Below are positions 1 to 5,198 of a stretch of DNA of 8,210 bases, piece after piece (within the stretch, counting starts at the first letter, position 1; the number at the start of each line of letters is the position of its first letter). The notes below the pieces were generated by a model, which was given only the letters and a program-made list of their open reading frames with translations, was not told the origin of the DNA and made no database searches. This DNA is from Deltaproteobacteria bacterium (lineage in GTDB: Bacteria > Desulfobacterota_B > Binatia > Bin18). The position numbers and the translations under genes are program-made. The DNA is taken from positions 19,050 to 27,259 of the forward strand of contig JAAXHF010000462.1 in the NCBI GenBank assembly GCA_012271025.1. Direction: 5' to 3'.

Positions 1-525
1 CTGGGCGCGATCTGCGGCGGGAAACGTGATCTGCTGGACCCGCAGCCGGCCCGGCAGGCTGAAGACCGCCCGGTGGGTGGCGTAGAACGCCCGCAGCACG
101 TCTTCGTTCGGCTCGTGCGCCAACACCTGGGCCACGGTCCGGTCGATCATGGCCATGGCCAGCGCTTTCCTGACCGTCCGGTCCGAGTCGACCAGGCCCA
201 GGCTCACGCCGCGCTGGATCAGCAGCTCCTGGTCAATCAGCAATTCCAGGGCCTGACGACGCTGAGCCTGAGCCGTTGCCTGCGGCTCCGCAGTCCGGGC
301 CAAAGAGGGAACGTGTCGTCCTTCCGCCTCAAAACGGTTGACACGTGTCCTCTTCACGGCCAGGTCCAGCTGACGGCGGCTGATGTCCGTGCCGTTGACA
401 CGGACTATCACATGGTCGGACAGGTCGGCCGGCGGGACGGCAAAGGCGCCCGCCGCAGCCAGCCCCAGGCCCAGCGCCGCTCCCAGTCCCAGGAGGTGAT
501 CGCGATAACGGGACAGGGCTCGCAT
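1..525 (-). CDS. Exported SurA/PpiC-like peptidyl-prolyl isomerase, N-terminal part (partial)
   Basis: The 175 visible codons run off the left edge, so the C-terminus is missing. The start ATG at 525 is preceded by GGAGGA, which fixes it. Residues 1-29 form a signal peptide: basic start (MRALSRYR), a Leu/Ala/Gly-rich core at about 11-28, and a likely cleavage site after Ala29 (AFA|VP). The mature part begins HVIVRVNGTDISRRQLD, the opening strand and helix of SurA_N-type chaperone domains (V-x-V-N-G-x-x-I-x-x-x-x-L). A helical segment follows with LELLIDQELLIQRGVSLGL (about 94-112), matching the 'L-x-x-L-I-x-x-x-L-L' signature of that domain. At about 163-169 RLRVQQI looks like the first strand of the parvulin PPIase domain, which is cut off. 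Expected role: folding helper for exported proteins in the periplasm or cell envelope. It lies 37 bp downstream of the amidohydrolase on the same strand, so the two may be co-transcribed. The isomerase domain itself is not seen; a SurA_N-only protein remains possible. Confidence 0.78.
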   Translation of the reverse strand, partial: MRALSRYRDHLLGLGAALGLGLAAAGAFAVPPADLSDHVIVRVNGTDISRRQLDLAVKRTRVNRFEAEGRHVPSLARTAEPQATAQAQRRQALELLIDQELLIQRGVSLGLVDSDRTVRKALAMAMIDRTVAQVLAHEPNEDVLRAFYATHRAVFSLPGRLRVQQITFPAADRAQ

Positions 526-562
526 CAGTCCTCCGCCGTCCACGCCAGCGCCGCGAGGGCGG

Positions 563-2044
563 CTAGTGGGCGCCGTTGGCCAGGAGCTGCTCGACCGCGC
601 TTTCGACCACCGTGCCCTTGAAGAAATCCGGGTTCATGCCCGTCCACAACATGGTCGGGTTGGTGAACACAAAGTCGCGGAAGTTGTCTTCGCTCAGCAC
701 CCCGCTTTCGACCAACTCGTAGGCTTCTTCCGTCACCTCGGTCATGTCGGGCACGTCCCAGTGGCCGATATCGGAGCTGTAGACCGAGCGCACCTGCTGA
801 CCGAACGGGTTGGCCGTGGTGTTGAAGCCGGTGGCGTTCATGGGATCGTCGGCCTCGCAGCCGAAGTAGAAGTGGGGAATGAACAAGTCCTTGATGTCTT
901 CGGCCTTTTCGATCCCGGTGCGGTGGAAGTCGTTGGTGATGTCCGGCGCCGCCTTGGTATTGATGGTCACCCCGCCGGCCTTGCTCAGGAGTTCCAAACG
1001 CCCCTCGGTGACCTTCTCGCCATACTTCTGACACAGGTCAAGCAGCAACTCGGGATTCAGATTGGCCGGATTGTAGTTCTCGATCGCCTCGGGGTTGCGC
1101 TTATGCCAGCGGGCGATCAGGTCGGCGTACAGCCGCGCCCCGGTGCTCACCCCGCCTTCCAGAAAGGCGAACTTGAGGCTCGGAAAGCGCTGGGTCACCC
1201 CGCCAAAGAACAGGGCTTTGCACACCGCCTCGCCCGCCTCAGCGAAGTGGCCGATGTGGTTATACATATACGTCGAGGTCGAGGTGCGACTGCCCCAGCC
1301 CATGGCCGCCGAGTGAAAGGTCGGGGCGACCTTCAGCTCGACGCACCTGGCCCACACCGGGTCATAGTCGTAGTCGCTGTCCAGGCAGAAGGTGTCCAGC
1401 CAGTAGCTGTAGCGGGCGGCGTCCGAGGACAGCTGTTCTGCCGCCGGGATCGGACGCAGCACATGGCCGGCCAGCATGACCGCCTTCATGCCCAGGGTGC
1501 CGACCGCATAGTCCAACTCGGCCAGCGCCTCGTCCGGGGTGTGCATGGGAATAAGCGCGACCGGGATGAGGCGATCCGCATAGTCCTTGAAAATATCGGC
1601 GTGGTAGGTGTTGAAGGCCCGGCAGGCGGCCAGCCGGATCTCCTGATCGTCGAGATGCGGGGCCAGCAGCCCGAAGGTCGGATACAGGATGGACACGTCG
1701 ATCCCCATATCGTCCAGGCGTTCGTGGAGCAGTTTGGGCAGCATCGCGGTCGCCCGGTCGAGCGTGTTTCTGGCCGGCAGCGCCCACCACGGCGGCACGG
1801 TCAGGCGCTGGGCGTGGCGCTGGGCGGGTGGCAGCTTGTGCCAGCTCAGCATCCCGCCCAGCGAGGCGGTCAGGCCTGCGGTGCGCTTGGTCTTGTAGCG
1901 CTCGACAATACCCGGCCCGCCGACTTCGCGCAGGGTGTCCATGACCGCAGGCTCAAACTCGACCGTGTGACCGTCGGAGTCGATGACGGGATGGTTCAGA
2001 CGAGCCCGGACTTGTTTGGATTTGGAAATCTGTACGGCAGCCAT
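563..2044 (-). CDS. Metal-dependent amidohydrolase (amidohydrolase-2 / ACMSD-like TIM barrel)
   Basis: A complete 493-residue protein; the ATG at 2044 has an excellent AAGGAGG just upstream. It belongs to the amidohydrolase-2 superfamily (PF04909), whose members hydrolyse or decarboxylate ring and amide substrates with a divalent metal in a TIM barrel. Visible features: residues 20-26 (VIDSDGH) give the D-x-H first metal motif that replaces the classical H-x-H in this subgroup; WWALPARNTLDRAT at 86-99 and GIDVSILYPTFGL at 114-126 are typical of the subgroup; PVALIPM (161-167) and GMKAVML (185-191) are barrel strands; His244 in PTFHSA and His263/His266 in NHIGH are candidate metal or substrate ligands; FLEGGVS at 294-300 and SSDIGHWD at 423-430 supply the conserved acid near the C-terminal end of the barrel, with Asp425 the likely catalytic residue. 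No signal peptide, so cytosolic. The length is normal for the long ~400-500 residue form. Substrate unknown. It is transcribed away from the plus-strand catabolic run and leads the unit with the isomerase gene. Confidence 0.9.
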   Translation of the reverse strand: MAAVQISKSKQVRARLNHPVIDSDGHTVEFEPAVMDTLREVGGPGIVERYKTKRTAGLTASLGGMLSWHKLPPAQRHAQRLTVPPWWALPARNTLDRATAMLPKLLHERLDDMGIDVSILYPTFGLLAPHLDDQEIRLAACRAFNTYHADIFKDYADRLIPVALIPMHTPDEALAELDYAVGTLGMKAVMLAGHVLRPIPAAEQLSSDAARYSYWLDTFCLDSDYDYDPVWARCVELKVAPTFHSAAMGWGSRTSTSTYMYNHIGHFAEAGEAVCKALFFGGVTQRFPSLKFAFLEGGVSTGARLYADLIARWHKRNPEAIENYNPANLNPELLLDLCQKYGEKVTEGRLELLSKAGGVTINTKAAPDITNDFHRTGIEKAEDIKDLFIPHFYFGCEADDPMNATGFNTTANPFGQQVRSVYSSDIGHWDVPDMTEVTEEAYELVESGVLSEDNFRDFVFTNPTMLWTGMNPDFFKGTVVESAVEQLLANGAH

Positions 2045-2095
2045 GCGCGTCCCTCCTTGGCTGGGATGGTTGATTCAGACGACTGTGGATATACG

Positions 2096-2123
2096 TTGCG
2101 TTCACTAACCGGTCGGCTATAGT
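2096..2123 (+). promoter_or_regulatory. Possible promoter of the antitoxin-like gene
   Basis: TTGCGT (2096-2101), 16-bp spacer and TATAGT (2118-2123, five of six matches to TATAAT) would start transcription near 2130, about 38 nt before the ATG at 2168. It overlaps the proposed minus-strand promoter, so the two would compete. The -35 matches only at TTG. Confidence 0.35.
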
Positions 2124-2131
2124 CCTGTCAA
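2103..2131 (-). promoter_or_regulatory. Possible promoter of the amidohydrolase gene
   Basis: On the minus strand a perfect TTGACA (2131-2126) is followed after 17 bp by TTAGTG (2108-2103), or after 16 bp by GTTAGT. The -35 is ideal, the -10 poor. It lies about 60-85 bp upstream of the amidohydrolase ATG in the gap between divergent genes. Prediction by eye only. Confidence 0.35.
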
Positions 2132-2167
2132 GGAAGGGACAAGGCACGTCGCACAGGAGGACACTCT

Positions 2168-2338
2168 ATGGCAGGTTCGTTTGAAGAGATGAGCTTGTTG
2201 AAAGTCGCAGAGAAGGCAGGTCAGTCGGATTTCCGGCAACCCCAGGGTCCCGACTCGGGCCTGAATGCGATCCTCGGCCAATGGCCGGGTGACGGGACCA
2301 ACGATGAGATCGCGGCAGAGTTGGAGAACCTGTCTTGA
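2168..2338 (+). CDS. Small antitoxin-like protein upstream of a PIN toxin remnant
   Basis: A 56-codon ORF with a strong AGGAGG eight bases before its ATG. The protein begins MAGSFEEMSLLK and ends with ILGQWPGDGTNDEIAAEL followed by ENLS. The 'WPGD-x-(T/S)-(D/N)-E-E/I' tail with an acidic helix ending in L-x-x-L-S is typical of short antitoxins paired with PIN-domain (VapC-type) RNase toxins, where this tail wraps the toxin. Its stop codon overlaps the toxin start (TTGA at 2335-2338), the usual translational coupling of such pairs. The N-terminal half has no recognisable DNA-binding fold and I cannot name a family for it. Because the toxin partner is broken, the gene may now have no partner here, or may act against a related toxin elsewhere. 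Existence of the gene is well supported by RBS and coupling; the antitoxin role is inferred from context and tail. Confidence 0.65.
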   Translation: MAGSFEEMSLLKVAEKAGQSDFRQPQGPDSGLNAILGQWPGDGTNDEIAAELENLS

Positions 2339-2439
2339 TTCCATCTGACGCGTTCATTTTGCTCGATACGAACATCCTCGTACATTTGATCCGAGGCAAG
2401 GCGACCACAATCTCCAGGATCAGACCGATAAGCCCCTAG
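2335..2439 (+). pseudogene. Truncated PIN-domain (VapC-like) toxin remnant
   Basis: Starting with TTG at 2335, overlapping the antitoxin stop, the frame encodes LIPSDAFILLDTNILVHLIR followed by GKATTISRIRPISP and a TAG at 2437-2439. The stretch FILLDTNILVHLIRGK is the first strand and helix of PIN-domain RNases, including the first catalytic aspartate (Asp11 of the frame, in LLDTN). A complete toxin of this kind has about 120-140 residues with three or four more acidic residues; only 34 codons are left and no continuation is visible in any frame downstream. The break falls 5 bp before a repeat-like element at 2445, so loss of the rest by insertion or deletion at that repeat is likely. No nuclease activity is expected. 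Confidence 0.7.
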
Positions 2440-2444
2440 AAGGC

Positions 2445-2477
2445 TGTCGGCTTACGCCTCCGGCTAGCCCGACCTAC
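2445..2477. repeat. REP-like imperfect palindrome
   Basis: TGTCGGCTTACGCC, three bases, then GGCTAGCCCGACCTAC form an imperfect hairpin (TCGG...GCC / GGC...CCGA). It closely resembles the widespread dispersed intergenic element of the form GTAGGTNGGGTTAGCG...GCGTAANCCNACA, seen in multiple copies in many bacterial genomes. Only one copy is in this window, so the repeat nature is from recognition of the pattern. It begins 5 bp after the toxin remnant's stop codon. Confidence 0.5.
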
Positions 2478-2496
2478 CGTTCTGCGTTTCCTTTTT

Positions 2497-2545
2497 GACC
2501 GACAAATCCTGGCAATCCATACATCCCGGCAATCCAGGTTCAGAC
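2497..2545. repeat. Short-period repeat element (two GGCAATCCA units)
   Basis: Two near-identical units, CCTGGCAATCCA (2509-2520) and CCGGCAATCCAGG (2526-2538), lie within a segment flanked by GACCGACAAAT and TTCAGAC. Read on the minus strand it has the style of the dispersed '(C)TGAA..GGATT..C.GGAT..GGATT..CAGGAT' elements common between genes of many bacteria. Only 20 bp separate it from the REP-like element, making a small repeat cluster. Confidence 0.4.
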
Positions 2546-2794
2546 AATTGGCCCGCACCGGTTTGACGGAGCCTGCTCTCTTCTTCAACGAAGCAAGCGG
2601 CCCGCCCACGCTTCCAGACGGATGGCTATTCGTTTGGTTCAGATGTGGCGGCACATCGCTGGTCTGGCCGGAAGCCGCAGCGCGTGCTAGCCTCTGGCCG
2701 TCAGGTTCCGCTCGCCTCTCCACCTTTCTTGCGTGAAGTTTTCCGGCGAGCAGGCAGCGGGCTGATTTTCACGTGACACAGGAGGGAGTTCGTC

Positions 2795-3175
2795 ATGCCA
2801 GTTATTCAGAATGATGCCGTCCAGAGGTTCGATCTGCCGGGCTTGGTCCATCAGACCGTTGCCGGTCCCGAGCACGGCATGAAAAGCCTGGAGGTGTGGA
2901 AACAAACGATTGCGCCAGGGAGCGGAACGCCGGTCCATCGCCATGACTGCGAAGAAGCCATCCTCGTCCTGAGTGGTTCAGGCCGGCTTACCATCGCCGG
3001 CCAGGATATGGATTTTGGTCCGAACTCAACGCTCCAGATTCCGCCCGACGCGATTCATCAAATTGTGAATACGGGCGCCGAGGACATGCATATTGTCGCT
3101 GCGCTGGGCCAAGCCCCGGTCCGGGTATGTACCGAGGACAATCAAGCCATGCCCCTGCCGTGGCAGGCAAAATAG
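2795..3175 (+). CDS. Single-domain cupin protein
   Basis: 126 residues, ATG at 2795 with AGGAGGGAG upstream. One conserved beta-barrel (cupin_2 type) fills the protein. Motif 1 is GTPVHRHDCEEAILVLSG at 44-61, giving metal ligands His48, His50 and Glu53 or Glu54; motif 2 runs from Gly75 (GPNSTLQIPPDAIHQIVN, 75-92) with the fourth ligand His88 and the closing Asn92. All residues for binding a divalent metal are therefore present. No signal peptide, so cytosolic. Small cupins of this form are dioxygenases, isomerases, decarboxylases or plain binding proteins; the sequence does not decide which. It lies 69 bp upstream of the monooxygenase on the same strand and could be the first gene of that operon or an independent unit, as a small hairpin lies in the gap. 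Confidence 0.88.
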   Translation: MPVIQNDAVQRFDLPGLVHQTVAGPEHGMKSLEVWKQTIAPGSGTPVHRHDCEEAILVLSGSGRLTIAGQDMDFGPNSTLQIPPDAIHQIVNTGAEDMHIVAALGQAPVRVCTEDNQAMPLPWQAK

Positions 3176-3198
3176 ACTCGGTCCTCCCTCTTCGCTAC

Positions 3199-3217
3199 AG
3201 CGCCAGCCTCAGGCGCT
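3199..3217 (+). terminator. Small hairpin between cupin and monooxygenase, weak terminator or attenuator
   Basis: AGCGCC and GGCGCT form a perfect 6-bp stem around a 7-base loop. There is no T-run directly after it (only TTT at 3224-3226), so it is a poor intrinsic terminator. It may reduce read-through from the cupin or merely mark the processed junction. Confidence 0.25.
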
Positions 3218-3244
3218 CAGAGGTTTGACCGACAGGGGGAACGT

Positions 3245-4576
3245 GTGGCTCACTCACCAAAACTGCGGCTCGGCGCCTTCATGCGCCCGGTCAGCATCCA
3301 TACCGCGGCCTGGCGCTATCCCGGCGCCTTCCCGGACGCCAACTTTAATTTCGGCCACTATCAGCGCTTTGTGCGCACCCTGGAGCGCGGCCGCTTCGAC
3401 GCCTTTTTCATGGCCGATCACCTGGCGGTCATGAACATGCCGATGGCGGCACTCAAGCGCAGCGCCACGGTCACCTCCTTCGATCCGCTGACCCTGCTGC
3501 CGGCCCTGGCCGTGGTGACCGAACACCTGGGGCTGATCGCCACCGCCTCCACGACCTATAACGATCCCTACCACGTGGCCCGCAAATTCGCCTCGCTCGA
3601 CCACATCAGCGGTGGCCGGGCCGGCTGGAATGTGGTCACCTCGGCCAACCCCCAGGAGGCGCGCAACTTTGGCCGTGAGCAGCACCTGGAGCACGGCGAG
3701 CGCTACCGGCGGGCGCGTGAGTTCTTCGATGTGGTGACCGGCCTGTGGGACAGCTGGGCCGACGACGCCTTCATCCGTGATGTTGAGGCGGGCGTCTATT
3801 TTGACCCGGACAAGATGCACGTGCTGGACCACACCGGCCCCCACCTGTCGGTGCGCGGCCCGCTCAACGTGGCCCGGCCAATCCAGGGCTGGCCCGTCAT
3901 CGTTCAGGCCGGCGCCTCCGAGGCCGGCCGCCAGCTGGCCGCCGAGACGGCCGAAGTAGTATTCAGCAGCCCCAACACCCTTGACGACGGCCAGCGCTAC
4001 TACGCCGATGTCAAGGGCCGGATGGAAGCCTGCGGCCGCTCGCCCGACCAGCTCAAGATCCTGCCCGGGGCGTTTGTGGTGGTCGGCGACAGCCTGGCCG
4101 AGGCGCGGGCCAAGAAGACCAAGCTGGACAGCCTGGTCCATCCCGACAGCGGCATTGCGACCCTGTCCGTCCTGCTCGGCCACGACGTGTCGGGCTTCGC
4201 ACTCGACGGTCCGCTGCCCGACATCCCGGAGAGCAACGCCAGCAAGAGCGGCCGCCAGAAACTGGTCGGCATGGCCCGGCGGGACAAGATGACCGTCCGT
4301 CAGCTGGCCCAATACGTGGGCGGCAGCTTCAGCACCCTGGAGTTGATCGGCACCCCGCGCACGATTGCCGACCAGATGGAGGAGTGGCTGCTCGACAGAG
4401 GCTGCGACGGCTTCAATGTCATGTTCCCGTATCTGCCCGGCGGACTCGACGACTTCGTTGACCGGGTGGTGCCCGAACTCCAGCGGCGCGAGCTGTTTCG
4501 ACGCGAGTATGAGGGCCCGACGCTACGCGACAACCTCGGTCTGGCGCGCCCCCACAACCGCTTTTTCTGCGGCTAG
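3245..4576 (+). CDS. FMN-dependent monooxygenase, NtaA/SnaA/DszA (LLM) family
   Basis: 443 residues, the normal length for the NtaA/SnaA/DszA branch of bacterial luciferase-like monooxygenases, which use reduced FMN from a separate reductase and O2 to oxidise substrates such as nitrilotriacetate, dibenzothiophene sulfone or pristinamycin precursors. The start is GTG at 3245 with AGGGGGA close upstream; the next Met (residue 13) would cut off the first barrel strand LRLGAF. Family hallmarks in order: AWRYPGA (22-28), FDAFFMADH (51-59), SFDPLTLLPALA (78-89), the flavin-site block STTYNDPYHVARKFASLDH at 102-120 and SGGRAGWNVVTS (122-133), Y-x-R-A-x-E-F (154-160), PVIVQAGASEAGR (217-229), DGFNVMFPYLPGGLDDF (388-404), VPELQRRELFR (409-419) and GPTLRDNLGL (424-433). 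Nothing is missing, so it should be active. No FMN reductase gene is nearby; reduced flavin must come from elsewhere. First gene of the four-gene run, with the scramblase-like gene 12 bp downstream. The exact substrate cannot be told. Confidence 0.93.
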   Translation: MAHSPKLRLGAFMRPVSIHTAAWRYPGAFPDANFNFGHYQRFVRTLERGRFDAFFMADHLAVMNMPMAALKRSATVTSFDPLTLLPALAVVTEHLGLIATASTTYNDPYHVARKFASLDHISGGRAGWNVVTSANPQEARNFGREQHLEHGERYRRAREFFDVVTGLWDSWADDAFIRDVEAGVYFDPDKMHVLDHTGPHLSVRGPLNVARPIQGWPVIVQAGASEAGRQLAAETAEVVFSSPNTLDDGQRYYADVKGRMEACGRSPDQLKILPGAFVVVGDSLAEARAKKTKLDSLVHPDSGIATLSVLLGHDVSGFALDGPLPDIPESNASKSGRQKLVGMARRDKMTVRQLAQYVGGSFSTLELIGTPRTIADQMEEWLLDRGCDGFNVMFPYLPGGLDDFVDRVVPELQRRELFRREYEGPTLRDNLGLARPHNRFFCG

Positions 4577-4588
4577 ACGAGCGGGCCT

Positions 4589-5179
4589 ATGGACAGACTC
4601 GCGAGCCTCGACACCCTGGTCATCCAGCAGCGCAAATCCTGGGGGGAAATGCTGACCGGTTGGGAGGTCAAGAACAGCTACGCCATCTTGGACGGAACGG
4701 GCGACGAGGTCTATGTGGCGGCCGAAACGGGCGGCTCAATGTTCTTTCGGCTGCTGCTTAAAGCCCTGCGTCCCTTCACCATCCATATCCTGGAGGCCGA
4801 AGGACGCGCGATTCTGCGCCTGAACCGACCCTTTCGGCTGTATTTTCACACCCTTGAGGTGCACGGCGCGGACGGCCGGCGGCTGGGCAGGGTGGACCGA
4901 CGCTTTTCTCTGCTGCGTCGGCGCTATACGGTGTCTGACGATACCGGCCAGGAACGCTTTCAGCTCTTTGGTCCGCTGCTGAGACCGTGGACGTTTCTGA
5001 TCCGGGCCGGGGGCGAAGAGGTTGGACGCATCACCAAGCGCTGGACCGGGATGCTCAAGGAGAGCCTGAGCGATGCCGATAATTTCGCCCTCAGCTTTCC
5101 GGCCGAACTCCAGCCGCAGCACAAGAGCGTTCTGCTGGGCGCGGTGTTCTTGATCGACTTTGTCCATTTTGAGAAGTAA
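4589..5179 (+). CDS. Phospholipid scramblase-like (LURP-one-related fold) protein
   Basis: 196 residues. The pattern matches bacterial members of the scramblase / LURP-one-related superfamily (PF03803): LVIQQRKSWGEMLTGWEVKN (10-29), the strand repeat YAILDGTGDEVYVAAE (31-46), RPFTIHILEAEGRAILRLNR (61-80), PFRLYFHTLEV (81-91), DGRRLGRVDRRFSLLRRRY (95-113), GPLLRPWTFLI (128-138), GEEVGRITKRWTGMLKES (142-159) and DADNFALSF (162-170). The C-terminal VLLGAVFLIDFVHFE (181-195) is the buried or membrane-associated hydrophobic helix of this fold. In eukaryotes relatives move phospholipids between leaflets or act as lipid-binding and tethering barrels; bacterial members are hardly characterised, so a lipid-transport activity here is not proven. 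The gene sits 12 bp after the monooxygenase and 19 bp before the CoA-transferase, so it is embedded in the operon. The ATG at 4589 has only a weak upstream purine stretch, suggesting coupled translation. Confidence 0.85.
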   Translation: MDRLASLDTLVIQQRKSWGEMLTGWEVKNSYAILDGTGDEVYVAAETGGSMFFRLLLKALRPFTIHILEAEGRAILRLNRPFRLYFHTLEVHGADGRRLGRVDRRFSLLRRRYTVSDDTGQERFQLFGPLLRPWTFLIRAGGEEVGRITKRWTGMLKESLSDADNFALSFPAELQPQHKSVLLGAVFLIDFVHFEK

Positions 5180-5186
5180 GCCACAC

Positions 5187-5196
5187 GAGGGAGGAG
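5187..5196 (+). promoter_or_regulatory. Ribosome binding site fixing the CoA-transferase start
   Basis: GAGGGAGGAG lies three bases before the ATG at 5199 (core AGG about 5-8 bases away). It decides for 5199 over the in-frame TTG at 5160, which would overlap the scramblase-like gene and add 13 residues unrelated to the family. Confidence 0.7.
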
Positions 5197-5198
5197 CC

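Larger units (their letters stand above)
2440..2794. other. Non-coding stretch with repeat-like elements, no supported gene
   Basis: A 355-bp gap between the broken toxin and the cupin. The first 105 bp hold two repeat-like elements (listed separately). The remaining ~250 bp contain only a short open frame (2548-2736) with no ribosome binding site, no family resemblance and a composition rich in Gly, Ser and Ala, which I take as chance. TGCTAGCCT at about 2685-2693 could be an extended -10 (TG-x-TA) for the cupin, but I see no good -35, so this is weak. The last bases before the cupin carry its AGGAGGGAG ribosome binding site. Confidence 0.5.

Noticed and set aside
73..621. 182-codon plus-strand frame at the left edge
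   Set aside because: It is opposite the minus-strand isomerase gene, which has a signal peptide, a SurA-type domain and a good ribosome binding site; the plus frame has none of these.
566..2122. 518-codon open frame on the plus strand opposite the amidohydrolase
   Set aside because: It lies opposite a gene with clear family motifs, has a Gly/Val/Arg/His-rich protein typical of antisense frames in GC-rich DNA, and no recognisable domain.
2548..2736. 62-codon plus-strand frame in the gap before the cupin
   Set aside because: No ribosome binding site, no similarity I recognise, and it begins inside sequence next to repeat elements.
3224..3234. TTTGACCGACA shared with 2494-2504
   Set aside because: An exact 11-base match is expected several times by chance in a window of this size; no extended similarity around it.
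3254..4312. 352-codon open frame on the minus strand opposite the monooxygenase
   Set aside because: Antisense shadow of a well-supported gene; low-complexity Gly/Ala/Val/His composition and no family resemblance.
5160..5198. Upstream TTG start for the CoA-transferase
   Set aside because: It would overlap the scramblase-like gene and add residues unlike the family; the ATG at 5199 has a strong ribosome binding site.
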